Assembly (NCBI GenBank): GCA_937934745.1
Contig: CALGZC010000040.1
Span: forward strand, 94,718 to 158,717
Reading direction: 5' to 3'
From: an uncultured Blastocatellia bacterium
GTDB lineage: Bacteria > Acidobacteriota > Blastocatellia > Chloracidobacteriales > Chloracidobacteriaceae
Length of the DNA: 64,000 nucleotides
The notes beneath the pieces are model-generated. The model was not told where the DNA came from. It did not search any database and saw nothing but the letters and a program-made list of their open reading frames with translations. This document shows, in pieces, positions 1 through 9,256 of this stretch (positions within the stretch are counted from its first letter, which is position 1; each line of letters starts with the position of its first letter). The translations under genes were made by a program, and so were the position numbers.

Positions 1-2131
1 TCTCAATCCCCTGCCCTAAAAAGCGGAACGGGCGGAACTCCCGGTACTCAAACAGTGGCGCGAGATTTTTCACACGCCCGCCTAATCCTGACCAGGTCAG
101 ACTGAGCGTCAGATTGCGCCCGTTGGTCGGATTAATCGGGTTGTTGACCGTGTTGTACACAAACGACGGTGTGAGTGAGCTGATTGTGATCCCCGGCTGG
201 GCAAAGGTCACAATGATGTCGTTATTAGGGTCGTTGTCCCGATTGACGGGCGGATCGGTAATCTGTGAGGTGCTGTAACTGTAACTCATCCCAAGGCGCG
301 ACACGCGGCCGAGCTTAGGAAACCGGCTGGTCAGCACCGCGAGGGGAGCAGACAGCGACAGGGAGGCTCCGGTTGTGTCCTGCGTGAAGAGATTCCGTTC
401 GTCCAGGCCGGTGAAGCTGTTGAAAAAACCGCTGGCAATGGCCGCCCCGCTGATCCCACTCGCATAGCGGAAGCGTTGGCTGAACACGGAGATACCAAAA
501 CCGATGCGCCGATCTAGGAAGTACGGGTCGCTGTATGACAGGGCAATGTTACGGAAGAGGTTGCCGGCCTGGATGTCCACCGAAACACTTTGACCGTACC
601 CAAACAGGTTGTTGGTCGTGTAAGTCAAACCGATGAACGACCCGCCGATCCCGGAAACGCCACCGGAAAATTGAATCTGTTGCCGACCACGCTCCTTGAC
701 CTTAATGACGACGCTGACGGTTTTACGCCGTTCGTCAGTTGTGGTTTGGATGTCTTCCTTTTTGATCTCATCGAAGTACCCCAGTTGGTTGAGCAGTAAG
801 ATAGAGTATTCCATCAGCTCCTGGTTGTAGGGCTCTCCTTCGCTGACCAACAACTCCCGGCGCAGCACCTTGTCGCGGGTCGTGTTGTTGCCCGAGAACT
901 CGATTTGCTCCACCGTGTACACAGAGCCTTCCTCAATAGCAATGAGGAAATCGGCTACGCCTTCCGTTGCACCCTGGGCAGGTGGCTTGAACGTCGGCTG
1001 CACGTTGACATCGGCCTGAATGTAGCCCCGGCTGCCGTAAGCTTTCTTCAGGCGCTCATAAACACCCTCACGAATGGTCTTGGCGCTGGCGATGTCGCCC
1101 TTGCGCATACCGGAGATGAGAAGTACTTGCTCCGGTGTGAAAATGGTTGACCCCTCGATGGTGATGTCGCCGAAACGGTAGCGGATGCCTTCATCAATCG
1201 GGACAACAATCCGTAGGCCGTCGGACTTTTTGCTGATCAGTGGCAATCCACCGCCGACTTTGCCGATGTTTTCGATGCGTGGCGTCCCAATCGTCGGGCG
1301 CAAGTAGCCTTTTTCGCGCAAAAACTGCGCCACCAACTGCATGTCCGTTTCAAACTTTTCCGGCGAATAGACATCTTTTGCTGTGAAGCGGGTCAGAAAG
1401 CTGGACGGTTTGGTGTACTTCATCTGCTTGCGCAGCGTCCGGCTGGAAAAGACCTGATTGCCCTCGAACTCGATTTTGGCAACACGCACCCGCCCGCCTT
1501 CGTCCACGTTGAAGATAATGACGACAGAGGTTTTCGAGACATCCTCAATTTCAGCCGTGACGATGGCGTTGGGACGCCCGCGTTCGCTAAGCATGCTTTT
1601 GAGTTCACTTTCGGCTCGCTTGACCTGCACCGGGTCATAGGGGGAGTCCTTAGTGATTGAAATGCGTTTTTCCTTGAAGCGGGTGATCACATCGCTGACC
1701 TGGATGGACTTCAAGCCCTCGTAGATAATGTCGCGGACAACCGGATATTCGGTCAGGTTGAACACCACGATGACGCCACCTGTGTTACCCGGTTCGAGCG
1801 TGACGTTGCTGCGCAGGGGATCGAAAAAGCCCTGAGCCAGAACAGCCTGGTAGTCACGTTGGACTTGCTCGGCGCTGTAGAGGTCCCCTGGCTTCAGGGT
1901 CACGTACAAGCGCAGGGTGTCGGTCGGAATGCGACGGTTGCCACGAAACTGAACGTCTTCAATGAGTTGCTGTTGAAGTGGGTCTTGAACCACGCCACTG
2001 GCAAGACTGTTATCCTGAGCCCGGGCGACCGGTGCGGCAACGACAAGGCTGCCGAATAGCAGCGCTGCCCAGACCTGTGCCGCCCAGCGGCGCGGGACAT
2101 GACCAGCTAAAGATGTAAGGTACAAGAGCAT
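1..2131 (-). CDS. bamA: Outer membrane protein assembly factor BamA (3' end beyond window)
   Basis: BamA is the central subunit of the BAM complex, which folds and inserts beta-barrel proteins in the outer membrane. About 710 codons are visible from the ATG at 2131; the reading frame is still open at base 1. Residues 1-38 form a signal peptide ending in a typical APVARA cleavage region. Residues about 50-470 hold a series of POTRA-like repeats, including the pieces VQFRGNRRIPTDTLRLY, IEFEGNQVFSSRTLRKQM and IEFSGNNTTRDKVLRREL, each starting a POTRA beta strand. From about residue 480 (QQIQFSGGVSGIGGSFIGL) the 16-strand barrel begins and runs off the edge. There is no clear Shine-Dalgarno. An ATG at 2135 is in another frame. 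BamD is encoded 27 kb away, so the complex is not clustered here. Confidence 0.93.
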   Translation of the reverse strand, partial: MLLYLTSLAGHVPRRWAAQVWAALLFGSLVVAAPVARAQDNSLASGVVQDPLQQQLIEDVQFRGNRRIPTDTLRLYVTLKPGDLYSAEQVQRDYQAVLAQGFFDPLRSNVTLEPGNTGGVIVVFNLTEYPVVRDIIYEGLKSIQVSDVITRFKEKRISITKDSPYDPVQVKRAESELKSMLSERGRPNAIVTAEIEDVSKTSVVIIFNVDEGGRVRVAKIEFEGNQVFSSRTLRKQMKYTKPSSFLTRFTAKDVYSPEKFETDMQLVAQFLREKGYLRPTIGTPRIENIGKVGGGLPLISKKSDGLRIVVPIDEGIRYRFGDITIEGSTIFTPEQVLLISGMRKGDIASAKTIREGVYERLKKAYGSRGYIQADVNVQPTFKPPAQGATEGVADFLIAIEEGSVYTVEQIEFSGNNTTRDKVLRRELLVSEGEPYNQELMEYSILLLNQLGYFDEIKKEDIQTTTDERRKTVSVVIKVKERGRQQIQFSGGVSGIGGSFIGLTYTTNNLFGYGQSVSVDIQAGNLFRNIALSYSDPYFLDRRIGFGISVFSQRFRYASGISGAAIASGFFNSFTGLDERNLFTQDTTGASLSLSAPLAVLTSRFPKLGRVSRLGMSYSYSTSQITDPPVNRDNDPNNDIIVTFAQPGITISSLTPSFVYNTVNNPINPTNGRNLTLSLTWSGLGGRVKNLAPLFEYREFRPFRFLGQGIE

Positions 2132-2311
2132 GCATTGTTACACGGTACGACAAAGTCAATAGAGCAGGCGCAGGGTGGCGCGCTAAGTAAGTCACGCATC
2201 ATAGCCAAACCGTGTTCGCAATCAAGAAAAGTCATTTTCCCTGTCGCTTGTCCTTGTCTCTTGCTGGAGGCGTTCGCCACGCAAACGCCGTGGTCGGTTC
2301 CGCCGGTGTGG

Positions 2312-4051
2312 CTAACCGGCCGACCAGGCAGGGAAGGCATGCGTTCCGGGAGTCGGCCGTTCAGACCGTTGTGTAACCGGCGCGTTGGCGTCCGGGTGCA
2401 CCGGGGATTCGGCAAAGAGTAAGGCATCAATGGCGTTGAGAAGCGGTGCAAAGGTTGTCCGGTCCTGAGCAGCAATGGGAATCGCGTGGTAACGGGCGCA
2501 GAGAACGTGCACTTGCTCGGGCAGGAGAAGGTCAATCTTGTTGAAAACGAGTTGGCGCGGTAGGTGCAACAGCTCCAGTTGGGCCAGAATGTCCTCAACA
2601 ACTGTGATGCGGCGCTCGTAGTCCGGCGTGGCAATGTCCACCAGATGGAGGAGCAAGTCGGAAGTTTCGATTTCCTCGAGTGTCGCTTTGAAGGCGGCCA
2701 ACAGGGTCGGCGGTAAGTTACGGATAAAGCCAACGGTATCGTTGATGATGATGTCACGGTCATGCGGCAGACGCAGCCGGCGGCTTGTTGGGTCGAGCGT
2801 GGCAAACATCCGCCGTTCCGCAACGACCTCGCTGGAAGTCAGCGCATTGAGCAGCGTGGACTTCCCGGCATTCGTGTAGCCGACAATCGAGACCACGGGC
2901 ATCTGCCGCCGTTCGCGTTGTGCCCGCCGTGTTCGGCGCTGGCTGCGCAGTCCAACGATCAGCTGTTCGAGGTCGGCAATCCGGTCGCGGGCGCGGCGGC
3001 GATCCACTTCGAGCTTGGTTTCACCGGGGCCGCGCGCGCCAATACCGCCGGCCAATCGCGACATGTCGGCTCCGTGTCCTGCTAGCCGCGGCAGGAGGTA
3101 TTTCAGTTGGGCAAGTTCAACCTGCACTTTCCCTTCACGGCTGCGGGCACGTTGGGCGAAAATATCTAGAATCAGTTGCGTGCGGTCGAGAATCTTCAGG
3201 TCGGTCGCCGCCTCAATGGTGCGCACCTGAGCCGGTGACAGGTCTTGGTCAAACAAGAGCACATCGGCTGCGTGCTGGAGGCTGCGAATGATGACTTCCT
3301 GGAGTTTGCCCTTACCGAGGAGCGTTTTAGGGTCAAGTTCGCGACGGCGCTGGATGAGCTTGTCCACAACAACGAGATCGCAGGATTCGGCCAGTTCAAC
3401 CAGTTCGTCCAGGGCGGCTTCAGCGTCGGCAAGCGCGCCGGTCGTTACGACAACCAGCATTGCGCGGTCGCGCGTGTCGCGGGCATCACGGAGCTTGCGG
3501 GTGCGGGCAAATTCGGCTTCTAAGTTCTCTATCAAGTCAAGAAAATCAACCCGCAGCCGACTCGGGTGAACTTTGTCCAGATACGCCCACGGCTCACGAC
3601 TGCCGGCCAGTGCGTCTTCGGAGGCAGGTAGTAAGTGTGCCGCGTGAATCCACTCCGGTAAACCGTCGTCGTTGACCCGGATGACACCCATTAGGTCCAG
3701 GCGCAGCAGGGCCAGGTCATTGAGGTCGTCGCGAGTAAGGCCGTCACCGGAAAGTTGGGTGTGCAGACAGCGTAAGCCGCGAAAGCGCCCCTGCCCGACG
3801 CGGACACGCTTGAGATCGGGAATCACAATGCCGCCCGCATCGCCGACGGTCACATACGCCACCTCGCCCTGCCGACTGATTAACACACCAACCTGGCGGC
3901 GAATTTCGGCAGAAAGCTCGGTCATATGGCGCGCCAGCTCCGGGGTAATGATGTCGCGGGGCGGGACGCGGCGGCTGAGCAGTCGTTCCAGCCGTTTAAT
4001 CTGACCGGATTTGAGACCCTGTATGTTACCTTCGAGCTTGGAAATAGGCAT
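2312..4051 (-). CDS. hflX: Ribosome-associated GTPase HflX, long form
   Basis: HflX binds the 50S subunit and can split stalled or hibernating ribosomes, especially after heat stress. Starting at the ATG at 4051 the protein has 579 residues. Family members are usually 360-450 residues; the surplus is an N-terminal domain (about residues 1-170, starting MPISKLEGNIQGLK) seen in long HflX proteins. The GTP-binding-protein N domain follows with KTLLGKGKLQE and GARGPGETKLE. The G domain has Walker A GYTNAGKS (391-398), G3 DTVGF (about 438-442) and G4 NKID. The frame stays open upstream to 4231, but that stretch shares no family similarity and would overlap the divergent gene. A GGGAGGA sits only one base from this ATG, so the exact start is open. 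Confidence 0.9.
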   Translation of the reverse strand: MPISKLEGNIQGLKSGQIKRLERLLSRRVPPRDIITPELARHMTELSAEIRRQVGVLISRQGEVAYVTVGDAGGIVIPDLKRVRVGQGRFRGLRCLHTQLSGDGLTRDDLNDLALLRLDLMGVIRVNDDGLPEWIHAAHLLPASEDALAGSREPWAYLDKVHPSRLRVDFLDLIENLEAEFARTRKLRDARDTRDRAMLVVVTTGALADAEAALDELVELAESCDLVVVDKLIQRRRELDPKTLLGKGKLQEVIIRSLQHAADVLLFDQDLSPAQVRTIEAATDLKILDRTQLILDIFAQRARSREGKVQVELAQLKYLLPRLAGHGADMSRLAGGIGARGPGETKLEVDRRRARDRIADLEQLIVGLRSQRRTRRAQRERRQMPVVSIVGYTNAGKSTLLNALTSSEVVAERRMFATLDPTSRRLRLPHDRDIIINDTVGFIRNLPPTLLAAFKATLEEIETSDLLLHLVDIATPDYERRITVVEDILAQLELLHLPRQLVFNKIDLLLPEQVHVLCARYHAIPIAAQDRTTFAPLLNAIDALLFAESPVHPDANAPVTQRSERPTPGTHAFPAWSAG

Positions 4052-4124
4052 TCCTCCCGTGTTTCGGCCGCCTTGCAACAACGGCCGGGATGGCAGCTCT
4101 GATTTCAGCATACGCGCGCCGAAG

Positions 4125-5219
4125 ATGGAAAGCAGGCACTGTGAGAGACAAGCCCGAACCCGGGAACAGCAGCCGGTTGCTGCTGCCGGTAACCAGCGTG
4201 TGGAAGTGGTCACGTACTCGCGCAGTATCACGTTTATCCCGACCTACACCTGCGCCTTTGCCTGTGGTTACTGCGCCTTTGCGCGACCGACCCCGCTTGC
4301 CCCGCTGTCTGCGGCCGAAACGTGCTTTGCACGGGGCGTCCGCGCCGGCTGTCGGGAAGTGCTGATCATGAGCGGCGAAGGCGTCATGGCTTTCCCTTGG
4401 ATTCGGGCAGCGCTGTGGCGGTGGGGGTTTCGTGATTACCAGGACTACTTGTACGCCGTGTGTCGGCTGGCGCTGGAGCGAGGGCTGCTCCCACATGTCA
4501 ACATCGGCAACCAATCCGAAGCGGCGTTGCGCCGTTTGCGCCCGGTGTGCGCCTCGATGGGGATGATGTTGGAGACGACGAATGCCTTACTGCTGCAACA
4601 AGCTCCGCACCGGCACGCACCGAACAAGCATCCGCAGCGGCGCCTCGCGACGTTGGCGGCGGCCGGGCGTGCGCAGGTTCCCTTTACGACCGGCCTCCTG
4701 ATCGGCATCGGTGAAACGTGGGACGACCGGCGGCGCTCGCTAGAAGCAATTGCCGAGCTGCACCAGCAGTACGGCCATATTCAGGAGGTCATCGTGCAGC
4801 CGTTGACGCCCCATCCGAGGACGACAATGGCCGCGTCTTGTGCGCCTGATCTGCCGACCTTGGTCGCTGTTGTCCAGATGGCGCGCGCCCTGTTGCCGGA
4901 TGACGTTGTCATTCAGATTCCACCCAATCTCATCCCGGAGGCAGAGGGTCGGCGGCAATTGCTGCTGGCCGGTGCGCGTGATTTCGGCGGGATTTCACCG
5001 GAGCAGGATCACATCAACCCGCACGAACCTTGGCTGCCTCCCGAACACTACGCCGCCGAACTGGCCGCCTGGGGATTTGCGTTGCGTCCCCGTCTGGCCG
5101 TGTACCCACGGTTTCATACACCCGATTGGCTGGCACCGGAGGTGTATCGCCTGGTGACGGCCGTTGAGCAGCCACCCCTGTGCTCACCGGCCGGCATTAC
5201 TCCGGCGCACGGCGTTTGA
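4125..5219 (+). CDS. cofG: 7,8-didemethyl-8-hydroxy-5-deazariboflavin synthase, CofG-type radical SAM subunit
   Basis: CofG acts with CofH to build 8-hydroxy-5-deazaflavin (F0), the chromophore of coenzyme F420 and of some photolyases. The radical SAM cluster motif is C43-AFA-C47-GY-C50. Further CofG hallmarks are GLLPHVNIGN, the ASMGMMLETTN block, QVPFTTGLLIGIGET, GHIQEVIVQ and DFGGISPEQDHINP. Using the ATG at 4125 gives 364 residues, in the usual range. The frame is open back to an ATG at 4011, but that start would overlap hflX. No Shine-Dalgarno is obvious before 4125, and a GTG near 4200 is also conceivable. No cofH or other F420 gene is in the window, so the pathway context must lie elsewhere. 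Confidence 0.85.
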   Translation: MESRHCERQARTREQQPVAAAGNQRVEVVTYSRSITFIPTYTCAFACGYCAFARPTPLAPLSAAETCFARGVRAGCREVLIMSGEGVMAFPWIRAALWRWGFRDYQDYLYAVCRLALERGLLPHVNIGNQSEAALRRLRPVCASMGMMLETTNALLLQQAPHRHAPNKHPQRRLATLAAAGRAQVPFTTGLLIGIGETWDDRRRSLEAIAELHQQYGHIQEVIVQPLTPHPRTTMAASCAPDLPTLVAVVQMARALLPDDVVIQIPPNLIPEAEGRRQLLLAGARDFGGISPEQDHINPHEPWLPPEHYAAELAAWGFALRPRLAVYPRFHTPDWLAPEVYRLVTAVEQPPLCSPAGITPAHGV

Positions 5220-5297
5220 CCCGGTACGCGGCTGGCCCTGTTTTGGACAGCAGGCGACATCGGCAGGCAGAAACGGGCAGCGCATCTGTGCGGTGTC

Positions 5298-5318
5298 GGC
5301 GGCAGAACTTCTGCCGCC
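5298..5318. terminator. Near-perfect 10-bp palindromic hairpin after cofG
   Basis: GGCGGCAGAA (5298-5307) is followed after one base by its complement TTCTGCCGCC (5309-5318). It lies in the 197-bp gap between cofG and glmS. There is no T-run, so it may be a Rho-type or attenuating hairpin rather than an intrinsic terminator. Nothing else is recognisable in the gap. Confidence 0.4.
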
Positions 5319-5416
5319 GGCCGAAGCCGGTGTGTCAATTGGGGGCGTGACCGGATAGAGTATGCATAATGCTTGTACGTTTGCGTCTGTACTTTGCTGA
5401 TGAGGGACACCGACCA

Positions 5417-7273
5417 ATGTGCGGTATTGTGGGTTATGTCGGAGCTAAGTCGGTTGTTGCCGTGCTCTTAGACGGACTCCGGCGGCTGGAATATCGCGGG
5501 TATGACTCGGCTGGGATTGCCGTCATTGCCGACGGACAGCTTGAAATCCGGCGTGCTTCCGGCAAGCTGTATAACTTGGAAGCCGCGATTCAGCGGGCGC
5601 CGCTGGAAGGTAGCTACGGCGTTGGCCACACCCGGTGGGCAACCCACGGCCGCCCAACCGAAGAAAACGCCCATCCACACCGTGACGCCAGCGGGCGCAT
5701 CGTCGTTGTCCACAACGGCATCATTGAAAACTACCTGGCGCTCAAGCGGTCGCTGGAACAGCAAGGTCATACCTTTTTGACACAGACCGATACTGAGGTG
5801 ATCGCGCATCTCATCGGCCGGTATCGGCAGGCAAACCTCCCACTTGCCGCTGCCGTTCGGCGGGCGCTGAAGGACCTCGTCGGGATGTTTGCCATTGCCG
5901 CCGTCTCGGCCGACGAACCGAATACGATTGTTGCCGCGCGTTGCGGCCCGCCGGTCGTCGTTGGGCTAGGACAGGATGAAAACTTTGTGGCGTCGGATGT
6001 GACGGCCATTCTGCACCATACGCGGGATGTGGTGTTTCTGGACGACGAACAGGTGGCCGTCATACAGGCCGACGGTGTGACCTTTACCGATTTTGCCGGG
6101 CGCACCCTCTCGCCCCTGGTGCAGCGCGTGATGTGGGATCCCGTGATGGCGGAAAAGGGTGGCTTCAAACACTTCATGCTCAAGGAAATCCATGAGCAGC
6201 CGCGTGCCGTCCGTGACACCTTGGCCGGGCGGGTGAGCCTCGATGAAGGTCGGGTATACCTCGATCCGATGGCCATTCCAGATGAGGCCTGGCGAACGTT
6301 CAACCGCATCGTGATCACAGCCTGTGGTACAAGCTGGCATGCGGCGCTGTTGGGGAAGGTCATCATTGAAGAGCTGGCGCGCCTTCCGGTTGAGGTGGAC
6401 TACGCGAGCGAGTTTCGTTACCGCAACCCACTCCTCGACAAACACACGTTGGTCGTCGTCATTACGCAATCCGGCGAAACGGCCGACACGGTGGCTGCCC
6501 TGCGGGTGGCTAAGCAACGCGGCTGCTCTACGCTGGCCATTTGCAACGTCCCAGGCTCGATGGCCGCGCGCGAAGCGCAGGCGGTTTTTCTAACCCACGC
6601 CGGGCCGGAAATCTCCGTTGCCTCGACCAAAGCGTTTACTTCCCAAATTGTTGCCCTGTATTTACTGGCGCTGCACCTTGGGCAATGCCGTGCGACTCTA
6701 ACGCCCTCCGCTATCACACAGCACATTGAGCAGTTGCTGGCGCTCCCGACGAAACTGGAAGCGACGCTCGGACAGGAGGCGGCCGTGGCGGAGTTGTCTA
6801 AAGAATTTTTCCGCGCGTCTGACTTCCTCTACCTGGGACGTGGCGTCCATTTCCCGATTGCTCTTGAGGGAGCGCTAAAACTCAAGGAAATCAGCTACAT
6901 TCACGCCGAGGGTTTCCCGGCCGGCGAAATGAAGCATGGGCCAAATGCGCTCATTGACGAACGGTTACCGGTCGTGATGCTGCTGCCGTGTGAGACCGGT
7001 AATCCGGCTTCCGAGGTGCGGTATGAGAAAACGCTGTCCAACCTTCAGGAAGTCAAGGCCCGCGATGGGCGCGTCATTGCAGTCGTGACCGAAGGGGATA
7101 CGCAGGCGGCAGCGTTGGCCGAATATGCGATCACCATTCCTCCGGCGAGTGATCTCCTTGCCGCCGTGCTGGCCATTGTGCCATTGCAGCTCCTGGCCTA
7201 TCACATTGCCGTTCGACGTGGCTGTGATGTCGATCAGCCGCGTAATCTCGCCAAAAGCGTAACGGTTGAGTAG
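5417..7273 (+). CDS. glmS: Glutamine-fructose-6-phosphate aminotransferase (isomerizing)
   Basis: GlmS makes glucosamine-6-phosphate from fructose-6-phosphate and glutamine, the first committed step to UDP-GlcNAc for peptidoglycan and outer-membrane glycolipids. The start is fixed by MCGIVGYVG: the Cys after the initiator Met becomes the N-terminal nucleophile of the class II glutamine amidotransferase domain (about 1-220). Two SIS sugar-isomerase domains follow, with [12 protein letters not shown] and SQSGET-like TQSGETADT. The C-terminus [13 protein letters not shown] is diagnostic. The length of 618 is typical. AGGG at about 5403 serves as a plausible ribosome site. The next gene starts 2 bp after the stop, so the two are probably co-translated. 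Confidence 0.97.
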   Translation: MCGIVGYVGAKSVVAVLLDGLRRLEYRGYDSAGIAVIADGQLEIRRASGKLYNLEAAIQRAPLEGSYGVGHTRWATHGRPTEENAHPHRDASGRIVVVHNGIIENYLALKRSLEQQGHTFLTQTDTEVIAHLIGRYRQANLPLAAAVRRALKDLVGMFAIAAVSADEPNTIVAARCGPPVVVGLGQDENFVASDVTAILHHTRDVVFLDDEQVAVIQADGVTFTDFAGRTLSPLVQRVMWDPVMAEKGGFKHFMLKEIHEQPRAVRDTLAGRVSLDEGRVYLDPMAIPDEAWRTFNRIVITACGTSWHAALLGKVIIEELARLPVEVDYASEFRYRNPLLDKHTLVVVITQSGETADTVAALRVAKQRGCSTLAICNVPGSMAAREAQAVFLTHAGPEISVASTKAFTSQIVALYLLALHLGQCRATLTPSAITQHIEQLLALPTKLEATLGQEAAVAELSKEFFRASDFLYLGRGVHFPIALEGALKLKEISYIHAEGFPAGEMKHGPNALIDERLPVVMLLPCETGNPASEVRYEKTLSNLQEVKARDGRVIAVVTEGDTQAAALAEYAITIPPASDLLAAVLAIVPLQLLAYHIAVRRGCDVDQPRNLAKSVTVE

Positions 7274-7275
7274 GT

Positions 7276-8046
7276 GTGTTGTACCTTGAGAAGTTCCTCG
7301 CACCGCTTTTTTTCCCCTTGTCGGTCGCCCTACTGGGGCTTGGCGCGGGCGTGGAATTGCTGTGGTTTTCGCCATGGCAGCGCGCCGGTAAAGTGATCGT
7401 GACGGTGGCTATGGGATTCCTCGCCCTGGCCGGTCACAGTTGGACGGCCAACGCCTTGTTGCGCCCGCTGGAGGATGGCCAAGCCGTGTTTGCCCCGACC
7501 GGCTTCGTGCCGGCTGAACGGCAAACGATTCGCTGGATTGTGGTGCTTGGCGGCGGTGCAACGGCGACGGCTGACCTCCCGCCGACGCAGTGTTTGTCCA
7601 CTGCCTCGCTCCAGCGGCTTGTCGAGGGCATTCGCCGGCACCGGTTGCTGCCGGCGGCGCAGCTTGTGACCTCAGGTGGGGCAGTTTTTTCGGCGCGGCC
7701 AACGGGTGAGATCAGGCGCGATGCGGCCTGTGATCTGGGTGTTCCTCCAGAGCGCGTCATCGCTCAGCCGGCCGGACGCAACACGGTTGAGGAAATTGCT
7801 GCCGTGGCATCCCTCGTCAGAGCAGAGCCATTCCTGCTGGTGACTTCTGCCACACACAGGCCACGCGCTCTGGCCGCCTGCCAGGCACAGGGGTTGCTCG
7901 CCCTGCCGGCCCCGACCGACTTCCAGGCAACGGATGACGACGGCGTTTGGACGCCGGGCGATGTCTATCCCAGCGCGGCGGCGCTTCATCAATCGGAACG
8001 GGCAACGTATGAGTACCTCGGCCGCTTGCGGGCGTGGATGCGGTAG
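7276..8046 (+). CDS. YdcF/ElyC-like (DUF218) membrane protein
   Basis: The start is a GTG two bases after the glmS stop. Residues 5-60 contain two hydrophobic helices; the rest is a DUF218 domain with WIVVLGGGATA near residue 88, LVTSGG, the NTVEEIA block and LVTSATHRPRALA. DUF218 proteins such as E. coli ElyC and SanA act in envelope biogenesis and may handle lipid-carrier or peptidoglycan metabolism; their chemistry is not settled. Position directly behind glmS fits a cell-wall role. The last 58 bp overlap the convergent vanZ-like gene. 256 residues is normal for the family. Confidence 0.8.
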   Translation: MLYLEKFLAPLFFPLSVALLGLGAGVELLWFSPWQRAGKVIVTVAMGFLALAGHSWTANALLRPLEDGQAVFAPTGFVPAERQTIRWIVVLGGGATATADLPPTQCLSTASLQRLVEGIRRHRLLPAAQLVTSGGAVFSARPTGEIRRDAACDLGVPPERVIAQPAGRNTVEEIAAVASLVRAEPFLLVTSATHRPRALAACQAQGLLALPAPTDFQATDDDGVWTPGDVYPSAAALHQSERATYEYLGRLRAWMR

Positions 8047-8513
8047 GTGTCTGCTTGAGCCGATTGACTGCGCCTGCTGCGTACCCAGTACAGCAACCCG
8101 ATCCCGGTCGCACTCAGTAGCACGCCGAGGCTGTCGAGCACGACATCGGCAACGGAGCTACTGCGCTCGGCCGTAAACGTTTGGCGCCACTCATCCAGCC
8201 CGGCATAGAGAATGGATACGAGGGCTGCGCCGGCCGTCGCCGCCCAGGGCCGCCAGTAGCCGGCGCGCCGGAAGGCGACATACCACAGGAGGGCAAGTAC
8301 CGCGTACTCGGCGACGTGACCGAGTTTGCGCACCACGAGATGGCATGTTTCTACGGTGTATGGGTCTGGATTCGGCAGGCACCGGTAGAGCCAGCTCCGG
8401 ACCCAGGGCGTGGTGTTGCGCCAGGATAGCCAGTCGCTTGAGAACACAAAGATGGCTGCCATCCAACTGATGGGAAGCAACAGCCACCACCAGCGCCGTT
8501 TAGGATCGGTCAT
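7989..8513 (-). CDS. VanZ-like family membrane protein
   Basis: A 174-residue protein with about four hydrophobic segments. The VanZ family signature KLGHVAEYAVLALL lies near residue 63 and is followed by the ILYAGLDEWRQTF block, which holds the conserved D-E pair. VanZ proteins are membrane proteins of poorly defined biochemical role; the founding member gives low-level teicoplanin resistance. The start ATG overlaps the stop of the upstream SDR gene by 4 bp (ATGA), so translation is coupled. The 3' end overlaps the convergent ElyC-like gene by 58 bp (7989-8046), covering the last 18 residues here, which are Arg-rich and not conserved-looking. Confidence 0.8.
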   Translation of the reverse strand: MTDPKRRWWWLLLPISWMAAIFVFSSDWLSWRNTTPWVRSWLYRCLPNPDPYTVETCHLVVRKLGHVAEYAVLALLWYVAFRRAGYWRPWAATAGAALVSILYAGLDEWRQTFTAERSSSVADVVLDSLGVLLSATGIGLLYWVRSRRSQSAQADTYRIHARKRPRYSYVARSD

Positions 8514-9250
8514 AAGGAGAGCCGTTTGAAAATGGGTTCGGGAAGGCTCCGAATCACCAGCATGATGAAACGCCAGAAAAACGGCGTATACAGGTCGCCG
8601 TCGGCGCGCTCCAATGCGCGGACAATATCGCGCGCCACCCGTTCAGGGCTGGCGACGATGGGCGGTAATGATAGGCCATAAGTCATCGGCGTATCCACAA
8701 TGCCCGGCTTAATGGTGACGACACGCACGCCTTTTTTGCACAGCCTTTGCCGAAGCCCCTGACAAAACACCGTGACGCCGGCCTTGGCCGAGCCATAGAC
8801 GTAGTTGCTTTGGCGTCCGCGATCGCCTGCAACTGACGAGATGACGCCAATGACGCCCCGCCCCTGCGTTTCAAAGTAGTTTGCTGCGTGCGTCACGATG
8901 GACACCACACCGGTGTAGTTGGAGGCAATCATCGCTTCGGCCGCAGCCACATCGCGTTCGGCTTGTTTCTGGTCGGTGAGCGTCCCGAAAGCAACGAGTA
9001 GGCCGTCCAGTCGTTCGGCGCGGGCGATGACCGAAGCAAACACAGCCGCGTGGCTGGCCGTGTCGCAGGCGTCAAAGGCGACCGCAGCCGTTTGTACGCC
9101 GTACCGCAGATGGGTGTCGGCCGCAATGCGCTCGACCTCAGGGACGTTGCGGCCGGCCAGGATCAGTGCCGAGCCGCGTTGCGCCAGCTCCCGGATGACG
9201 GCGCGGGCAATGCCCGACGTGGCGCCAAAAATAGCGTAGGTGTGCGCCAT
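8510..9250 (-). CDS. Short-chain dehydrogenase/reductase
   Basis: A 246-residue classical SDR. The nucleotide-binding loop is FGATSGIARAV near residues 8-18, the Asn of the NYTG motif (about 112) is present, catalytic Ser is in GVISSVAGDRG, and the YxxxK pair is in YVYGSAKAG. The C-terminus FWRFIMLVIRSLPEPIFKRL is hydrophobic and resembles the tail of SDR proteins of the decaprenylphosphoryl-ribose/2-keto sugar reductase type, which act next to FAD oxidoreductases at membranes. That substrate assignment is an inference from the tail. It sits 6 bp after the FAD oxidoreductase stop and overlaps the vanZ-like gene by 4 bp. Confidence 0.85.
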   Translation of the reverse strand: MAHTYAIFGATSGIARAVIRELAQRGSALILAGRNVPEVERIAADTHLRYGVQTAAVAFDACDTASHAAVFASVIARAERLDGLLVAFGTLTDQKQAERDVAAAEAMIASNYTGVVSIVTHAANYFETQGRGVIGVISSVAGDRGRQSNYVYGSAKAGVTVFCQGLRQRLCKKGVRVVTIKPGIVDTPMTYGLSLPPIVASPERVARDIVRALERADGDLYTPFFWRFIMLVIRSLPEPIFKRLSL

Positions 9251-9256
9251 GACGCT

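Noticed and set aside
5220..5416. Possible glmS ribozyme upstream of glmS
   Set aside because: The gap shows only a simple palindrome; the conserved core of the glmS ribozyme was not found and the class is typical of Firmicutes.
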